Below are positions 11,571 through 23,306 of a stretch of 64,000 nucleotides of DNA, piece after piece (the first letter of the stretch is position 1; every line of letters begins with the position of its first letter). A program made the position numbers and the translations under genes. Origin of the DNA: Vitellaria paradoxa (lineage: Eukaryota > Streptophyta > Magnoliopsida > Ericales > Sapotaceae); the NCBI GenBank assembly GCA_019916065.1, contig CM034237.1:20605752-20669751 (forward strand), read 5' to 3'. The notes beneath the pieces were generated by a model. That model saw only the letters and a list, made by a program, of their open reading frames with translations. It had not been told where the DNA came from and searched no databases.

Positions 11571-14500
11571 TTAACTGCAACGTGCTAATTTAGATCCACG
11601 GGGTCCTCGACAAAGTAAACTTGACCAGATTAGGATGCTATAATATATAGTTTTGCTAATCTGATCCTCTTTGTACATGAGGTTGTTGAAGTTCACTGAC
11701 GTGGAACGAAAATCATCATTTTTAATACCATGCCTAGGATCTACCCAATCACACTTGAACATCAAAACTTTGTGCAAGTTATTGTATCTAATTTCGATGA
11801 CATACGTAAGCAAACCATAATAAAATATAGCTCCCAAATGAGGATTACTGTCTTTCGGCTTAAAAAACTCAAGGTATCAGCATTGAGAGCTATCCCACAT
11901 TTCTGAGTCACTCGTCTATTGTCTAACTCTTTGGTAGATATAAATACATTGACATCATAATTTTTGTAGGAACGTGTAGATGTAAAGGGTCCATCTGCTA
12001 GTGTAAGGATTTTGATAGAGAAATATTTACCAAATGTTATGCCAGTGTGCATCTAATTGTATGTATTATTTAGTTAGGTTGCAAATAGCAAGCATATACA
12101 TATAAATAATTAGAAAATTGACTTCTGTCTTACATGCTCTTTGAACCACAGGTGAAACGAGTTAAAGTGTTCATTATATACTACATAGTTGGTCGCTCGC
12201 AATAATCTCGTCTTATTTTGATTAGGTGTTTCCTGTTGAGAAAAATTATAACACTTAGTTACGAATAAATTTGAGCAACAAATGATTTAAAATATAATTG
12301 AAATTAAAAGATAGCAACTTACTGAATGATTGGTCGAACCGATGCTGTGTTGAAGAGCACATATCGATGAGCTTGAACCCACAAATTATTGATGAGATTA
12401 AAAGATGTTCCATCCCCAAGTGGACCTTCGTGAATTCATTGGGGTCAAGTCAATTCCATTTCAACATTGCCCATACGTATGACACAAAATTTGGTACATT
12501 TTGCCATCAAATAGCCTTTGGCCATAAACACCTCGGGATGAGCCCTATTATGAACATACTGCTTCAGGGTCTTAAGATATCTCTCAATCAGGTACATCCA
12601 TCAAAATTGAACAGGACCCCCTAGTATAGCTTCTTCTACCAAGTGCACTGTTAAGTGTAACATCATGTCAAAGAAAGCAGGTGAAAATATTGTCTCGAGA
12701 TGACAAAGGGTCAGTGTAATCTGATCCCTGAGATTTTATAAATCATCCAAGCGGCTAACCTTCGAGCACAGATGCTTGAAAAAGTTACTTACCTTAATCA
12801 ACGTTCAACTACCTTCTTCGACAAGCAAGGCAAATAACAATAGAAATCAGTTGTTACATGAGAATATGATTGTCATGGCTCTTTAATCTAGTTAGCATCC
12901 TCTCTTGTATGTTGACTCTTCTTGAAATATTGGAACAATATCCATCGGGCACCCTAACACCTTCTAGGATTATAAGAAATAACTCATTCTTATTCCTACT
13001 CATTGTAAACTGCCTGGGGTTAGATATGCTTTGTTTGCTCCTCTCAACTATAAGTGTACTGGTTATCTCACACCTATATCCTCCAAGTCACACAAAGTAT
13101 TAGCAGTATCTTTCGATCTTGTTTTGTCACCAAGTATTGTCCATAACAAGTTATCACACACATTCTTCTTGATATGCATAACGTTTAAGTTGTGCATTAG
13201 TAAGTTGTCCTTCTAATAGGAAGCTCAAAAAATATGCTTCTTTTCTTCCAATTATGTGTACGAGGCTCATTTAATCCATTTGATGAAGCTTATAGGTCAT
13301 TCGGCCTATATGCAGTTAGTATACTATCCGAATCAAGCTGGCTTAATAATTCATCACAATCAATCTCTTATGGGCAATTTCTTACCATAATACAACCACC
13401 GTGATTGAGTACTCTTATTACACGGAGGACAAGCAAACTTCCCTTTCGTACTCCAACCGAACAAGTTAGCATATACAGAGAAGCCATTAATTGTCCACAA
13501 CAAAGCTGCACAGAGATTAAACATTTCATTATCTGTAGCATCAAATGCTATTACCCTTTTGCTCTACAATTCTTGCAACGCTTCTATCAATGATTATAGG
13601 TATGCATTAATCTTGTCTCCAGGTCCTTTTGGCCCATCAAATAGGATAGACAGAATCATAAAAGGTTACTTTATACACAACCATGGCAGGAGGTTACAAG
13701 GAACGAGAACAACCAGCCATATACTATGTGCAGTATTCATCATTTTAAATGGGTTTGCCCCATCTACAGCTAAACAGAGGCAGAAGTTTTGACTGTCCAA
13801 AGAAAAGTCTAGATTTTGACCATCGAAATCTTTCCAGGCAAGAGAATCAGATGGATGCATCATTTTTCTATTGTCATTATTGTTATCACAATGCCATATC
13901 ATTAATTGCACCATCCTTATAGATATAAATAACTTCTTTAGCCTAAGCTTGAGAGGGAATTATTAGACCTACTTTACAGGAACAAGTTCCCCTTTTTTTG
14001 AAATGGCAGTTAGTACTTTGAGCAATAATGTCTTGCTTCTATCTAGAACTATTGCACATAAGACATTTGTCGAGATTTGCATACTCATTCTCAAACAACA
14101 TACAACTCTTTGGGCACGCATCCTATGTTTCGTATGTTAAGCCCAAATCTTTTGTCAACTTTTAAGCATAGTAGTAGGACTCACAAACCTTTACACTCTC
14201 TAGCAGGACCTTTTTCAACAACTCTAGTAACTTGTTGAATGAACTATTGGTCCACTGATTCAAAACTTTCAAGTGCAATAGCTCGATGATGAAAGACAAC
14301 TGATTATAATTCTGACAATCAGGGTGCAATTAGGTGTTTGCATCATCGAGGATTTTGAAAAAACTCAATAAATCTTCGTTGGCACCAAATTGGGGATTAT
14401 TCTCACCCGCTTCATCAACCTCAGTACTCAGTTCTATGGCGGGCACCCCAGCTAAGATCTCCTATATCATTTCAATCATTTGATCCCCATACACAACATC

Positions 14501-14744
14501 TGGATGGAAGTCAATTCTTTCCTCACATCATCGCAATGAAATATAAGCCTTCCCATGTTTTGTCCAATTCTTATACGTCTTTAGAAACCTGTGCCTCATC
14601 AAATGATCCCTAACCACTTCCCGTGTGAAATGATAACGATGATCGATTGTTAGTCCAACATAGGGGTTATGCAATGAACTCTTCAATCCCTTGTACATAT
14701 CGAGATAACAACCTATTCAACAAGTCAATCCAGGTCTTGACCAT
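11571..14744 (-). pseudogene. TNP2-like CACTA transposase, degenerate
   Basis: Domains follow the TNP2 order on the minus strand. From a start at 14744 (MVKTWIDLLNRLLSRYVQGI) comes the Transpos_assoc domain, with the stretch ELSTEVDEAGENNPQF near 14400. Transposase_21 starts near 13914, with MMHPSDSLAWKDFDGQN and LCLAVDGANPFKMMNTAHS. Then comes the core region with GPKGPGDKINAYL and YANLFGWSTKGKFACPPC (about 13430-13640). DUF4218 (about 12560-12660) has HLTVHLVEEAILGGPVQF, and DUF4216 (about 11600-11960) has VFISTKELDNRRVTQKCGI and YYGLLTYVIEI. Stops and frameshifts lie throughout, for example within DUF4216 near 11640. The full ~1,000-residue plan can be traced, so this is an old autonomous-type copy. 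Confidence 0.88.
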
Positions 14745-15690
14745 CCCTTTCAAGACTAGCATTGTCCAATGTACTAAATAGGTGAACAAAATGTGTTTAA
14801 GTAATTTACTAGTGAAACTTACATGAATGTTCTTTTAAAAAAAAAAATCCTTAAACTTCTCACTAATGGGTGGTTGGTCCTATCCTATTCAGGAATGCAC
14901 GATCCAACTCTTACTTAATGCCCTTAATCCCCTGTTGTATTGTTAGTGATTAGCATGCATTATTGTATAATTATATATATATTGAGCATGCTAATTATGA
15001 ATTTACAGTTATTATTGGCGATGTGTTAGCGTGATTATCTCATTTCCATGCATTCTTGGTGTGTGTATATTTCAGGTGATATAATATGGTGTTTTTGGCC
15101 CAAACAACACCAAAATTACATGTGACGAGGAGCCATCCCAAGGCATAAGATCGACTACCATGGGTGCCAAGGAGAAGGAAGTGGTTTGAAGTTCAAAATA
15201 GTTGAAGTGGTGTGCGGTTGAAGTTCCAGCTCAACACCCTCTCAGTCTTCCAGCCATAACTTTTTCGTCACAACTCGAAATGGTTCCATTCTTTTTGCGT
15301 TGGAAAGAAGACTCGAAGCCCTACAACTTTTCTGGTTTAGCCGAAGCCTGAATCTGTCATCTTCAATGTCAAAATTGCATCAGAAGTCAGGGACAGAAAG
15401 CTGTCAAAGAAGAACTGTTCACTGTAGTTGCAGATGGGCGCCCCACCTAGACCCATGGGCGCCCCTGAGGACTCTTGGGTGCCCCACTCTTCATCAGGTG
15501 GGCCCCCACAGAGAGAGTTCTGACTGCTGTTTTTGGCTATTTCTTTGAGGACTTCATCAAACACTTGTACCATGGGCGCGCCACCTCAGCCATGGGCTCA
15601 GCCATAGGCGGCCTTGAGGACTTTTCCAGCACAAGTTTAGAATAAGTTTGAGCTATGTTTTTACCTTTATGCCCTTGTAATATACGTTGA

Positions 15691-15698
15691 TATAAAAG
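15691..15698 (+). promoter_or_regulatory. Probable LTR TATA box
   Basis: TATAAAAG lies in the middle of the solo LTR, just after the palindrome cluster (15434-15612). It precedes a CT-rich leader containing CTTCTTCTCTTTCTCTTAG, the usual context for a retrotransposon transcription start. Confidence 0.55.
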
Positions 15699-16194
15699 GT
15701 TGAAAATCTGATGTAGGAGGGGTCGAAACCCTACGCACTTCTTCTCTTTCTCTTAGTTTAGTTTAGATTAGGGTTAGATGTTTTTATCTCATGTTGGATT
15801 GACGAAAGCTTTATTTTTTCATCTTCGCATTAAGATTAATTGGTAAGTTTCATTCGTTACTTCGTTTTAATTAAAAGTTTATTATTTTCTTTATCTTTGT
15901 TCTTTATTTTCACTTCATAGTACTTCGTAGTCATTGTTAGTGTTTGATTTGCTTTCGAAATTGCTTTAGCTTATTTCTATATCCTTCGTTTTCGTGTTTG
16001 AGTGCTTGATGAAGGTTATTTTCTTTTTGAAAGGCTTTGTTAATACTTTCGCAATGTTAGGCTAGGGTTAGTTCTTGGCTTCAAGCCATTGAAAGTGGTG
16101 AAGTAGTTGGTGAACTCAAATGTAAAGGAGTTTTTTTTAACAAAATATATTTTGGACTTTTAATTGGAATTTCGTAGTAAGCTAGGGTTCTCTT

Positions 16195-16550
16195 GAAACC
16201 TACTCACCCGTGTCACAACCGTAGCTTGGTTATAAGTTTTCACTTGTGCACACCAAGTGTTCGGTTTAATGTCCCAGTGAGTTAGAATCTGATTTTCCAA
16301 GACCCAAATTAGGTTTTCTTACAAAATCAGTCACCCGTGTTAAAACCAAAGCTTGGTTACGATTGGCCACTCATGCAAACCAAGTGGTTGGTTCAATGGC
16401 CCGGTGATTCGAACCTTATTTTCATAAAACCAAAACATGAGGTTTTCTTAAGAAACCGATTCACCTGTGTTATAATTGAAGTCTAGTTATGAGTTGATGC
16501 TCATGCACACTAGGTGTTCGATTCAATGTCCCGATGAGTCTGAAACCAAT
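16195..16550 (+). repeat. Three ~120-bp tandem repeats inside the solo LTR
   Basis: Each unit runs from (T)CACCYGTGT through a form of AGCTTGGTTA and CACACCAAGTG to TTCAATGTCCCGGTGAG, starting near 16206, 16329 and 16464. They fall downstream of the TATA box, so within R/U5 or the leader. Confidence 0.8.
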
Positions 16551-17479
16551 TTCAAAAGCCTCCGCTTACTCTGAATTCCATAAATTAGTTTTTAATGAAA
16601 TATCTTCCGACCTAGCAATGCATGTGCGTTTGTTAGGTTGAGTTATAAATGCGTTTGAGTAAACCACTACCCACTACTGGATTTGGTTCGAAGCCAAGAT
16701 CATTTTAGTTAGTTTATTTTCAATATTTGCATTCTAGTTTAATATCACAATTTGCTTCGCTCCACCATTCTCAACCCAGCCATATTCAAATCACTTTGTA
16801 ATTCAGAAATTAGTTTAGATTAGCTTAGGCTCACCTACTAATTAAGAGAACAAGTCTAGTGTCTTTTAACACAGCCCTCCCTGTGGAGATGACCTCGGTT
16901 CTCACCGAGTAGGACTACGACCACCCTTTTGCACTTGAGAGGTAGAACCCGAACACATTTCAGGGTCGGTCAGTTAGATGAAATTTTGACAGTATTTCCA
17001 CGTAGTTCTCCAAGTATACAACACATAAATGGTGCTTTCCACATTTATGAATGTACCTAGAGAACGAGAAGAATAGCAACACGAAAATTACCGAACATAG
17101 AACTAGCATGAGCAGTGTTCTGTATAAGATGGATAATTGCATTTTCCAAACTATCTGAACTGGACAATTCAAAAATTATATACGTCAATTTGTGCATCCT
17201 CGTCACTAGAACGAATCAAGTCTTAAAAGGCTCAACTCATCGCATCAAAGATGACCAAATCGGCTGTTGTGATACGATCCTCGAATAGGTTTAAGTTTAT
17301 TTTAAAACATGAATATATACACATGCATGAAGATAACAACTCAATGGATTCTAAAAAAGGAATCTCTAATATGCTATTAAGAACTATTTGGAGATTTCGA
17401 GATAGTTATTGGGATTTGTAGCGATTTGATAAATGTTTTCAATATTGCTCTGATATGTTATTAATAAATTTTAACTCTA

Positions 17480-18560
17480 ATTGCATTTAGACTACAATTA
17501 AATCTAACCCTCGCATATATACAAGTCCTAATTAATTTTAAGCCTTAATGGATTTTAACGCTAATTGAATTTAATCCCTAATTATATTTAAGCATAATTT
17601 AATTACAAACTAATTTTAACTATTGTCGAAGTTTAATCCCTGACTAAAATTAACACTAATTACTATTTCAAATTTTGAAACTAATTTTAACATTAAATGA
17701 ATTTTATCCCCAATTAAAATGAACCCTAAATTAATTTTTAATTAAGTTGAACCATAATTGATTTTAACCCTATTTAGGGATCAATATTCTTTAGTTAATG
17801 TAAAGTGCGTATATTATTGACATTTTATTTTTTTACTATTTTAATATATACAAGATATTACAATTTCGTAGAATTATTATTTTTTACTATTTAATATATG
17901 CATAATATTATTATTTTATAGAATTAATACTTTTTTACTATTTAATATCTATAAAATATAAATTTGAGTTGTATGATTTTTAAATTATGAATTATTTGTC
18001 TATTTTTTGGTTTTTAATTAGTAACATATATTTGTCGACCATTTTATTTTAATTATAGGAATATCGTCCTATATTTTAGTATCCTAATTAAGGATATTTT
18101 TGTCTAATTAATGAAAGTCAAGTCCTTATAGGATATCGTTTTATGTATTTTTTTAGTACTAACAGATATACATTCGGTAGTTCAATGATTTAAAATTATG
18201 AATTATTTATAGGAGTTTATTTTTTAATTTTTAAATTAATTTATATATATATTTGTTGATCATTTTATTTAATGTAAAATATAACAAATTCATAACTAAC
18301 GTGCAATTACCAAATTAACAAAAACTAATAAATTAACAATTTAGCAAACTAGTATTCAATTTAACAAATTAATTAATAATTAACAATTTAACAAACTAAG
18401 AAATTATTACAAACAAACATGCATTCACAATTTAATAAATTATAATTAACACAATTTAACAATTAACAACTTAATAAATTATCAATTTTACAACCTAATT
18501 TTCAAATTAACTAATTAACAATTTACAAAACAAACTAATACACAAAAAAAAAAAAAAAAA
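17480..18560. repeat. AT-rich degenerate short repeats
   Basis: From 17480 to 17790, variants of AATTTTAACCCTAATTGAA recur about every 20-25 bp. From 18290 to 18560, variants of AACAATTTAACAAATTA recur. No gene is seen. The AACCCTAA-like words are too irregular to be telomeric. Confidence 0.5.
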
Positions 18561-19025
18561 AAAATCAGAAAATGCAACCTAACAATTTATTCCATTTTGT
18601 TGTACAAACTATTTTCAAATGTAGCACCCTCTCTATAAATATATGAAATTGATCTTCAAATACAAAGTTCCTACGAAGGGATAATTAAAGGAAGCATCAT
18701 AACAGTAAATGAACATAATTCTCAATAACATAAAATCAACAACTGAAACTCTCAACATGATCATCAGATAGTATAAAAGACAAATGCCAATTTTAGAGTA
18801 GGCCATGGCCACTGCACTTGTAATTACAGAAGAGTAAAGAGCAGACTCAATTACAATTTTCTTAACAGCATATTTCTCAGCAAATTTCTCAATAAATGAT
18901 AAATTTCTCAACAATAGAAAATTATAAATTCTCTTAATATCAAAAACCAATCATCAAGAGAAAAACCCAACCAATATTTTTCTATAAACTCAAAAAAAAT
19001 TTTTTTTGAGCCAGTGCCCAAACTG
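18561..19025. other. CACTA internal spacer, no gene recognised
   Basis: A minus-strand open frame of 105 codons (18633-18950) is hydrophobic and AT-driven, with no family resemblance that I can see. It may be a remnant of the 5' leader of the CACTA transcript. Confidence 0.3.
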
Positions 19026-19030
19026 TTAAC

Positions 19031-20486
19031 TGTTGGTTTTTATAGCATAGGGTTGAGAAAAATACCTCGAATGGAAGGGTGAACTCTTTAAATTTTCTTC
19101 TGATGCACAGCGGAAGTACCTTCTTTCAGCGATTCAGCCTTCCAAACTATTCTCAAATTGTCTCTTTAGATGGATGTGTGTGGGCACTCTCTCAGATCGA
19201 TTGCCTCATTAATAATATATAAAAGATATTTATAGAGAGAGATATAGAGTTTGTATCAGAGAAGATCTCTAACTCTAGAGATTATCGCTTATCAACTCTC
19301 TCATATATCTTATCTATATATATTATCCTAATATATATTTAGAAGATATAGTATCTTGAGAAAATCTCCCAACTATATCATCTTATCTAAATATATATTA
19401 ATTATCTATAATTTATTTCATAAATAAATTATAAATAATTAGCCAATTGGACTTGGCCCATCAAGATAAAATTGAGCTAGGTTGGGGACTGAAGGCCCAT
19501 AGATTCCTAGCTCCAACTTAAAAGATATTTGGACCTTGTCATCTCATGACAACCCATTATCTTTTAAATTAACCCAGAGCTATTCCACTAAAAGCCCTGA
19601 GCTGCACTCTAGTAGTCCATGTTGAAATTCATTTAAATAAAATAACTTTTAATAAAATGAATTTTGGTCTTAGACCAATAATATCCACTTAATTAACCCT
19701 CCATTATAAGCTCGTAATTAAGTTAGGCTAAATGTCGAGCCCCTTAATTACATATTTAACCCTAAGTCACTATTTATCTATATTTTGATCATTCTCAATA
19801 TTTTCATATTTGTAAACAATTTACAAATAAATATTGTTATTCAATAAACAATTTATTGAATAAACTGCGGCCACAGATTTAATGATCAAAAAGATAAATA
19901 GTTTAGGTGAGCGTAACAGAACGGATTCCATCTTGTAAGTATATGTTCCCACGATTCATAAAATTAAATCTCCAAGTTATCAAGGTTTTGACCATTAATA
20001 AGATCTCACTCCGTGATAATTCAAATAGACTTAATTTATGAATGTGAGTCCATTACAAACTCAGGATTAAGGTTTATTAAAGCTTATGTAAATTATGATT
20101 AAAGACATTTATTAACCAAATCATAATTTACAACAGTCCATTCAATATGTATATCTCATATACATACTAACTTTCCTACTCAAAGTCACCACTTTAGTGA
20201 TCAAGATAAATCACCCAATTAAGAAGTAGAAAAGTTACAGCTTTAACATAATGAAATGCCCATTTCATTAATAGCTGTGAATTTACTTTTATTTATAAAA
20301 CTTGTGATTTAAATCTTTCTGTATTGGCAGCTTATGCCCAATACTTAAATCACATATTTTATAAATAAGGGACAATAGTGTAAGCTTAAATAAATAAATG
20401 TTTTATTTTAACCAGAAAAATAAATTAAATGAAATGTCATAACAAAAACATGCTTTCAAGGGCACCAAAGGAAAATAAATCTAACA
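19031..20486 (-). mobile_element. Ty1/copia-type solo LTR (1,456 bp), TSD TTAAC
   Basis: It begins TGTTGGTTTTTATAGC, ends GGAAAATAAATCTAACA and is flanked by TTAAC on both sides (19026-19030 and 20487-20491). On the minus strand it starts TGTTAGATTTATTTTCC, has a TATA box CTCTATAAATATC (about 19225-19237) and a TTCCGCTGTGCATCAG segment just before its 3' end (about 19100). Both features are typical of large plant copia LTRs. No internal coding region remains. Calling it copia rests on LTR style alone. Confidence 0.82.
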
Positions 20487-20839
20487 TTAACAACTTTAAA
20501 AATTAATCCCAAAAAAAAAATAATACACTTACCTGAAACGGAGAGAGAAGACAGAAAGGGGTGGGTTCGGTGCTAGCTCGATGCTCCGACAATGCTCTAG
20601 CACTACTTCGGTGGCCCTGGCGTAGCTACGACAGGGTGAGAACAAAAGGAGTAAGGGAGAGATGAGCGAAGGGAAGCAAGCAGTGGAGGAGAGATGCGCA
20701 CAGAGAAGAGATCGAGTAAGAGCAGGCAAAGGGTCGAGAGTGGAGCAGAATAGAGATTTGAGAAGGAGATAGAAAATTTTTAGGGCTAAAATGGCAATAG
20801 GCGAGAGAAAGAGAGAGCTATTGAATGTTATTAGGGGTT

Positions 20840-20961
20840 ATTCATGACCGCCTTGAGGTGGTCGAGAGTTTCATTTGAAGCGGTTATTAAAACTACTTTA
20901 GACGACCGCTAACAAGCGGTCGAGGATACGTGAGTTCTCTATACTAGCAATTCTAGTAGTG
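20840..20961. repeat. Right subterminal inverted motifs of the CACTA element
   Basis: GACCGCCTTGAGGTGGTCG, AAGCGGTTATTAAAAC and GACCGCTAACAAGCGGTCG repeat the motif of the left end in both orientations and run up to the terminal CTAGTAGTG. Confidence 0.75.
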
Positions 20962-21053
20962 TTAGTTATATTGGTTTTTTTTCTTTTATTTTATACGTGG
21001 GTTCTCTATATCTGTAATTCTAGCAGTGTTAGTTATAATGGTTTGTTTATTTT
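20927..21053 (+). repeat. Tandem duplication spanning the CACTA right end and flank
   Basis: A ~64-bp unit is present twice (20927-20990 and 20993-21053). Each copy has TACGTG-GTTCTCTATA, the terminal TAATTCTAG-AGTG or equivalent, the TTA target site and GTTATATTGGTTT-like flank. The inner copy ends CTAGTAGTG and the outer copy ends CTAGCAGTG. The inner copy matches the left terminus better, so I take it as the real end. Confidence 0.75.
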
Positions 21054-22018
21054 AAGTGATAGTATTATATAACTTAAATTTTACTTAGATTAATTGGGAA
21101 ATAAAAAATAAAAATTAAAGCAATTATAATAATTTTGCTTTAACTTAAGTGAAACTTAATGATTAAAAAAATCTTAGAAGTTAAATCAATCAAATAGTTT
21201 TTATTTTAATTTATATGATTATATAAATTTTTTAATTCATAAGATTATATAAGTTAAAATTAATTATATTAATTGATAGGTATTAAATTAATTATATTAC
21301 TTGACAGGTAATAAAAAAATAAAAAAAGTTAATGTACTTATAATGATATAAAAAGTAAAAATAATTATATTAATTATAATTTTAACTGAAACTCAACCAT
21401 TAAAAAATCCTATATTTTAAGTGAATAAAATAATTTTTGACTTTAATAATAAAATTAAATAAGTTAAATTTATTTATATTAGTTGATGATAATAAAATTT
21501 TAAAATAATTATAATATAAAAATTAAAAAAATTAAGCATCCTATTGTTGAATGAGACTATATAACTTAAATTTACTTAGATTAATTGGTAAATAACAAAA
21601 ATAAAAAAAAATTAATTAGTTAGGATAATAAAAATAAATAAAAATCTAAGTTAACTGCAATTGAATGGGATTAAATAACTTAAATTTATTTAGAATAATT
21701 TATAAATATTAGAAGATAAAAAAAATTATGGTAATAGTTTTTTCACTCTAAGTGAAACTCTACGATTAAAATTTTTCTTAAAAAATTAATAATTAACTTA
21801 AATTAATTTATGAATAATAAAAAATTAAAACAATTATAATAGTATTTTATTTCAAATGGAACTCTACAATTAAGACACTATTATGGAAACTCAATGATTA
21901 AAGCACCCAAAACATTCTCCCATTCATATATAGTAAATATATAGATTATTTAGAGGTTACTTGTCCAAATCCTAATAATGTTCACCTAATCACTTTTCTC
22001 TCAATCTCTCTCTACATA
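21054..22018. repeat. Degenerate AT-rich direct repeats
   Basis: Blocks containing ATAACTTAAATTTACTTAGA plus AATTGGTAAATA recur near 21065, 21555 and 21675. Blocks containing AAGTGAAACTCTACGATTAA recur near 21150, 21750 and 21850. No gene is seen. Confidence 0.5.
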
Positions 22019-22029
22019 AAGATGTATAA

Positions 22030-22297
22030 GCCAGCCCCTTTGGGGGTGGCCGAGTGGAAGTCGGGCTCGCCTTAGAGCTTGGGCCTCTCGAGGTTCCGGG
22101 TTCGACTCCCCCACAGGGGCGTGGGTTACCGCTGTAATGGCGGGTGCCTAATGGCCTCCTCTCGGTCGTGCCGGTCAGCCAGGGCTTGACTAGCCTGGTT
22201 AACTCTCCAGGGGCCTTTGCCGACTAGGGTCCTGGAGTATGCTTCACCCTGTGCGCACCCCAGTACGGGGTAGCGGCTGCGGACTTCCACGTACCAG
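22030..22297 (+). mobile_element. tRNA-derived SINE, 11-bp TSD
   Basis: The 268-bp body lies between two perfect copies of AAGATGTATAA (22019-22029 and 22298-22308). It has an RNA polymerase III A box TGGCCGAGTGG (about 22047-22057) and a B box GGTTCGACTCC (about 22099-22109) at tRNA-like spacing. The 3' part, without tRNA resemblance, ends CTTCCACGTACCAG. It has no coding capacity and depends on LINE machinery in trans. The intact duplication suggests a fairly recent insertion. Confidence 0.85.
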
Positions 22298-22308
22298 AAG
22301 ATGTATAA

Positions 22309-23298
22309 CCCAAATGTGACTTGCGAATTCACAATTAGGATTCGTGGCCAATGTGGCCTTCGCTCTTTAGATTGACCTGTAGGGGGTTGAAGATTGTGCA
22401 ACCCATTTTCCACCAAGGCATTGGCAGAGAATATACAAGTCACTAATTATTGGACTTGTTGACTTAATATCCTCTTTGGTGGCGTTGACATGAAAAATTG
22501 ACCCATTTTGATAAAACATTCTTTTAGACATCATGGGGTTCCACACTTCGCGACACTCAACCTCTTAGAGAAATTTAAAATTTGGGCTCCTTAGGATTAG
22601 TTTCAATTCAGAAAAGCTTTCTGTTTTTATAGTTTTGTTTTTTATATAACTTTTTTCATCAAATTTTGATTTTCTTTTTAAAAACTATAATTTTAAGACA
22701 TATTAATTATATTTTAAAAAAATTAAAAATTTCTAATTCGTTTGAGTAAAAATTATCCGTTTGTCTAAAAAAGTAACGAAAAAGTTAATGTTTTTTCTTT
22801 TTTCTAGTTTTTACCCAAATGAAAGTTAAATTTTTAATTTTTTTACAATTAACACACCTAAAAGTAACATTTTCTAAAAAAAAAAAATTAAATTTTGATA
22901 AAAAAATCATATAAGACGAAAAGAAACTACCAAAAAAGCTAAAAACTTGTTTGAATCCAAACAAAGCATTACTCCTTCATTGTTTATCATTTTCTTTCCT
23001 AAAAAAGTTTTACTATTCATGCATTGTCAAACAAAAACTACTTAAAAGATTGGTTTGAAAATCGTTAGTTATTTTTTTAAATTCTTTTCATTATTATATA
23101 ACTTTTTTTTATGAAACTTTTATTTTATTTCCCAGTAACTTTTAAGCATACTATTTACATTCATTAAAAAAATTAAAAAAAATTAGTTATATGTTCACAT
23201 GCATGTAAAAATATTACCTTTTAATTAAATCAATATAATACTCAAATCGCAATAAAGCAATTTTACTACGCTATGAAAATCCAATTTTACACTTTATT
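22309..23298. other. Spacer, no gene recognised
   Basis: This is AT-rich with homopolymer runs. A 105-codon minus-strand open frame at 22126-22443 overlaps the SINE and reads through it, so it is spurious. Confidence 0.4.
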
Positions 23299-23306
23299 AA
23301 TTTAAG

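Larger units (their letters stand above)
14947..16972 (+). mobile_element. Ty3/gypsy-type solo LTR (2,026 bp), TSD GTTAG
   Basis: The segment begins TGATTAGCATGC, ends GGGTCGGTCA and is bracketed by the 5-bp duplication GTTAG (14942-14946 and 16973-16977). It has a TATA box (TATAAAAG, 15691). A cluster of GGGCGCCC-type palindromes lies 80-260 bp upstream of the box. Near the 3' end is a hairpin CTCGGT-TCTC-ACCGAG (16894-16909), after the common gypsy LTR motif CCCTGTGGAGATGACC. No gag-pol is present, so the copy was reduced by recombination between its two LTRs. It sits inside the CACTA element upstream of TNP2. Confidence 0.88.
7258..20961 (-). mobile_element. CACTA (En/Spm-like) transposon with TTA target duplication
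   Basis: The left end CACTACTAGAAATGG at 7258 pairs with the right end whose reverse complement is CACTACTAGAATTG (20961). Both are flanked by the 3-bp duplication TTA (7255-7257 and 20962-20964), the length typical of CACTA elements. The termini carry short inverted motifs around AACCGCTT and GACCGCCT. Inside are 176-bp tandem repeats, a broken second ORF and a broken TNP2 gene, both on the minus strand. Two solo LTRs account for about 3.5 kb, so the element was about 10.2 kb on insertion. It is not autonomous because both genes are disrupted. Confidence 0.88.

Noticed and set aside
14939..16958. Alternative solo LTR borders at TGTTAG... and ...GAACACA
   Set aside because: No matching target duplication exists for those ends, whereas TGATTAG...GGTCA is flanked by GTTAG on both sides.
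17480..17790. Interstitial telomere repeat
   Set aside because: AACCCTAA-like words are irregular, with 20-25-bp spacing and AT-rich filler; they are not a TTTAGGG array.
22040..22112. tRNA gene (Leu/Ser-like)
   Set aside because: A and B boxes are present, but the T-arm and acceptor do not pair properly. The segment is the head of a 268-bp unit with target duplications, so it is a SINE.
22126..22443. 105-codon minus-strand protein
   Set aside because: It lies mostly on the SINE body and runs across its target duplication.
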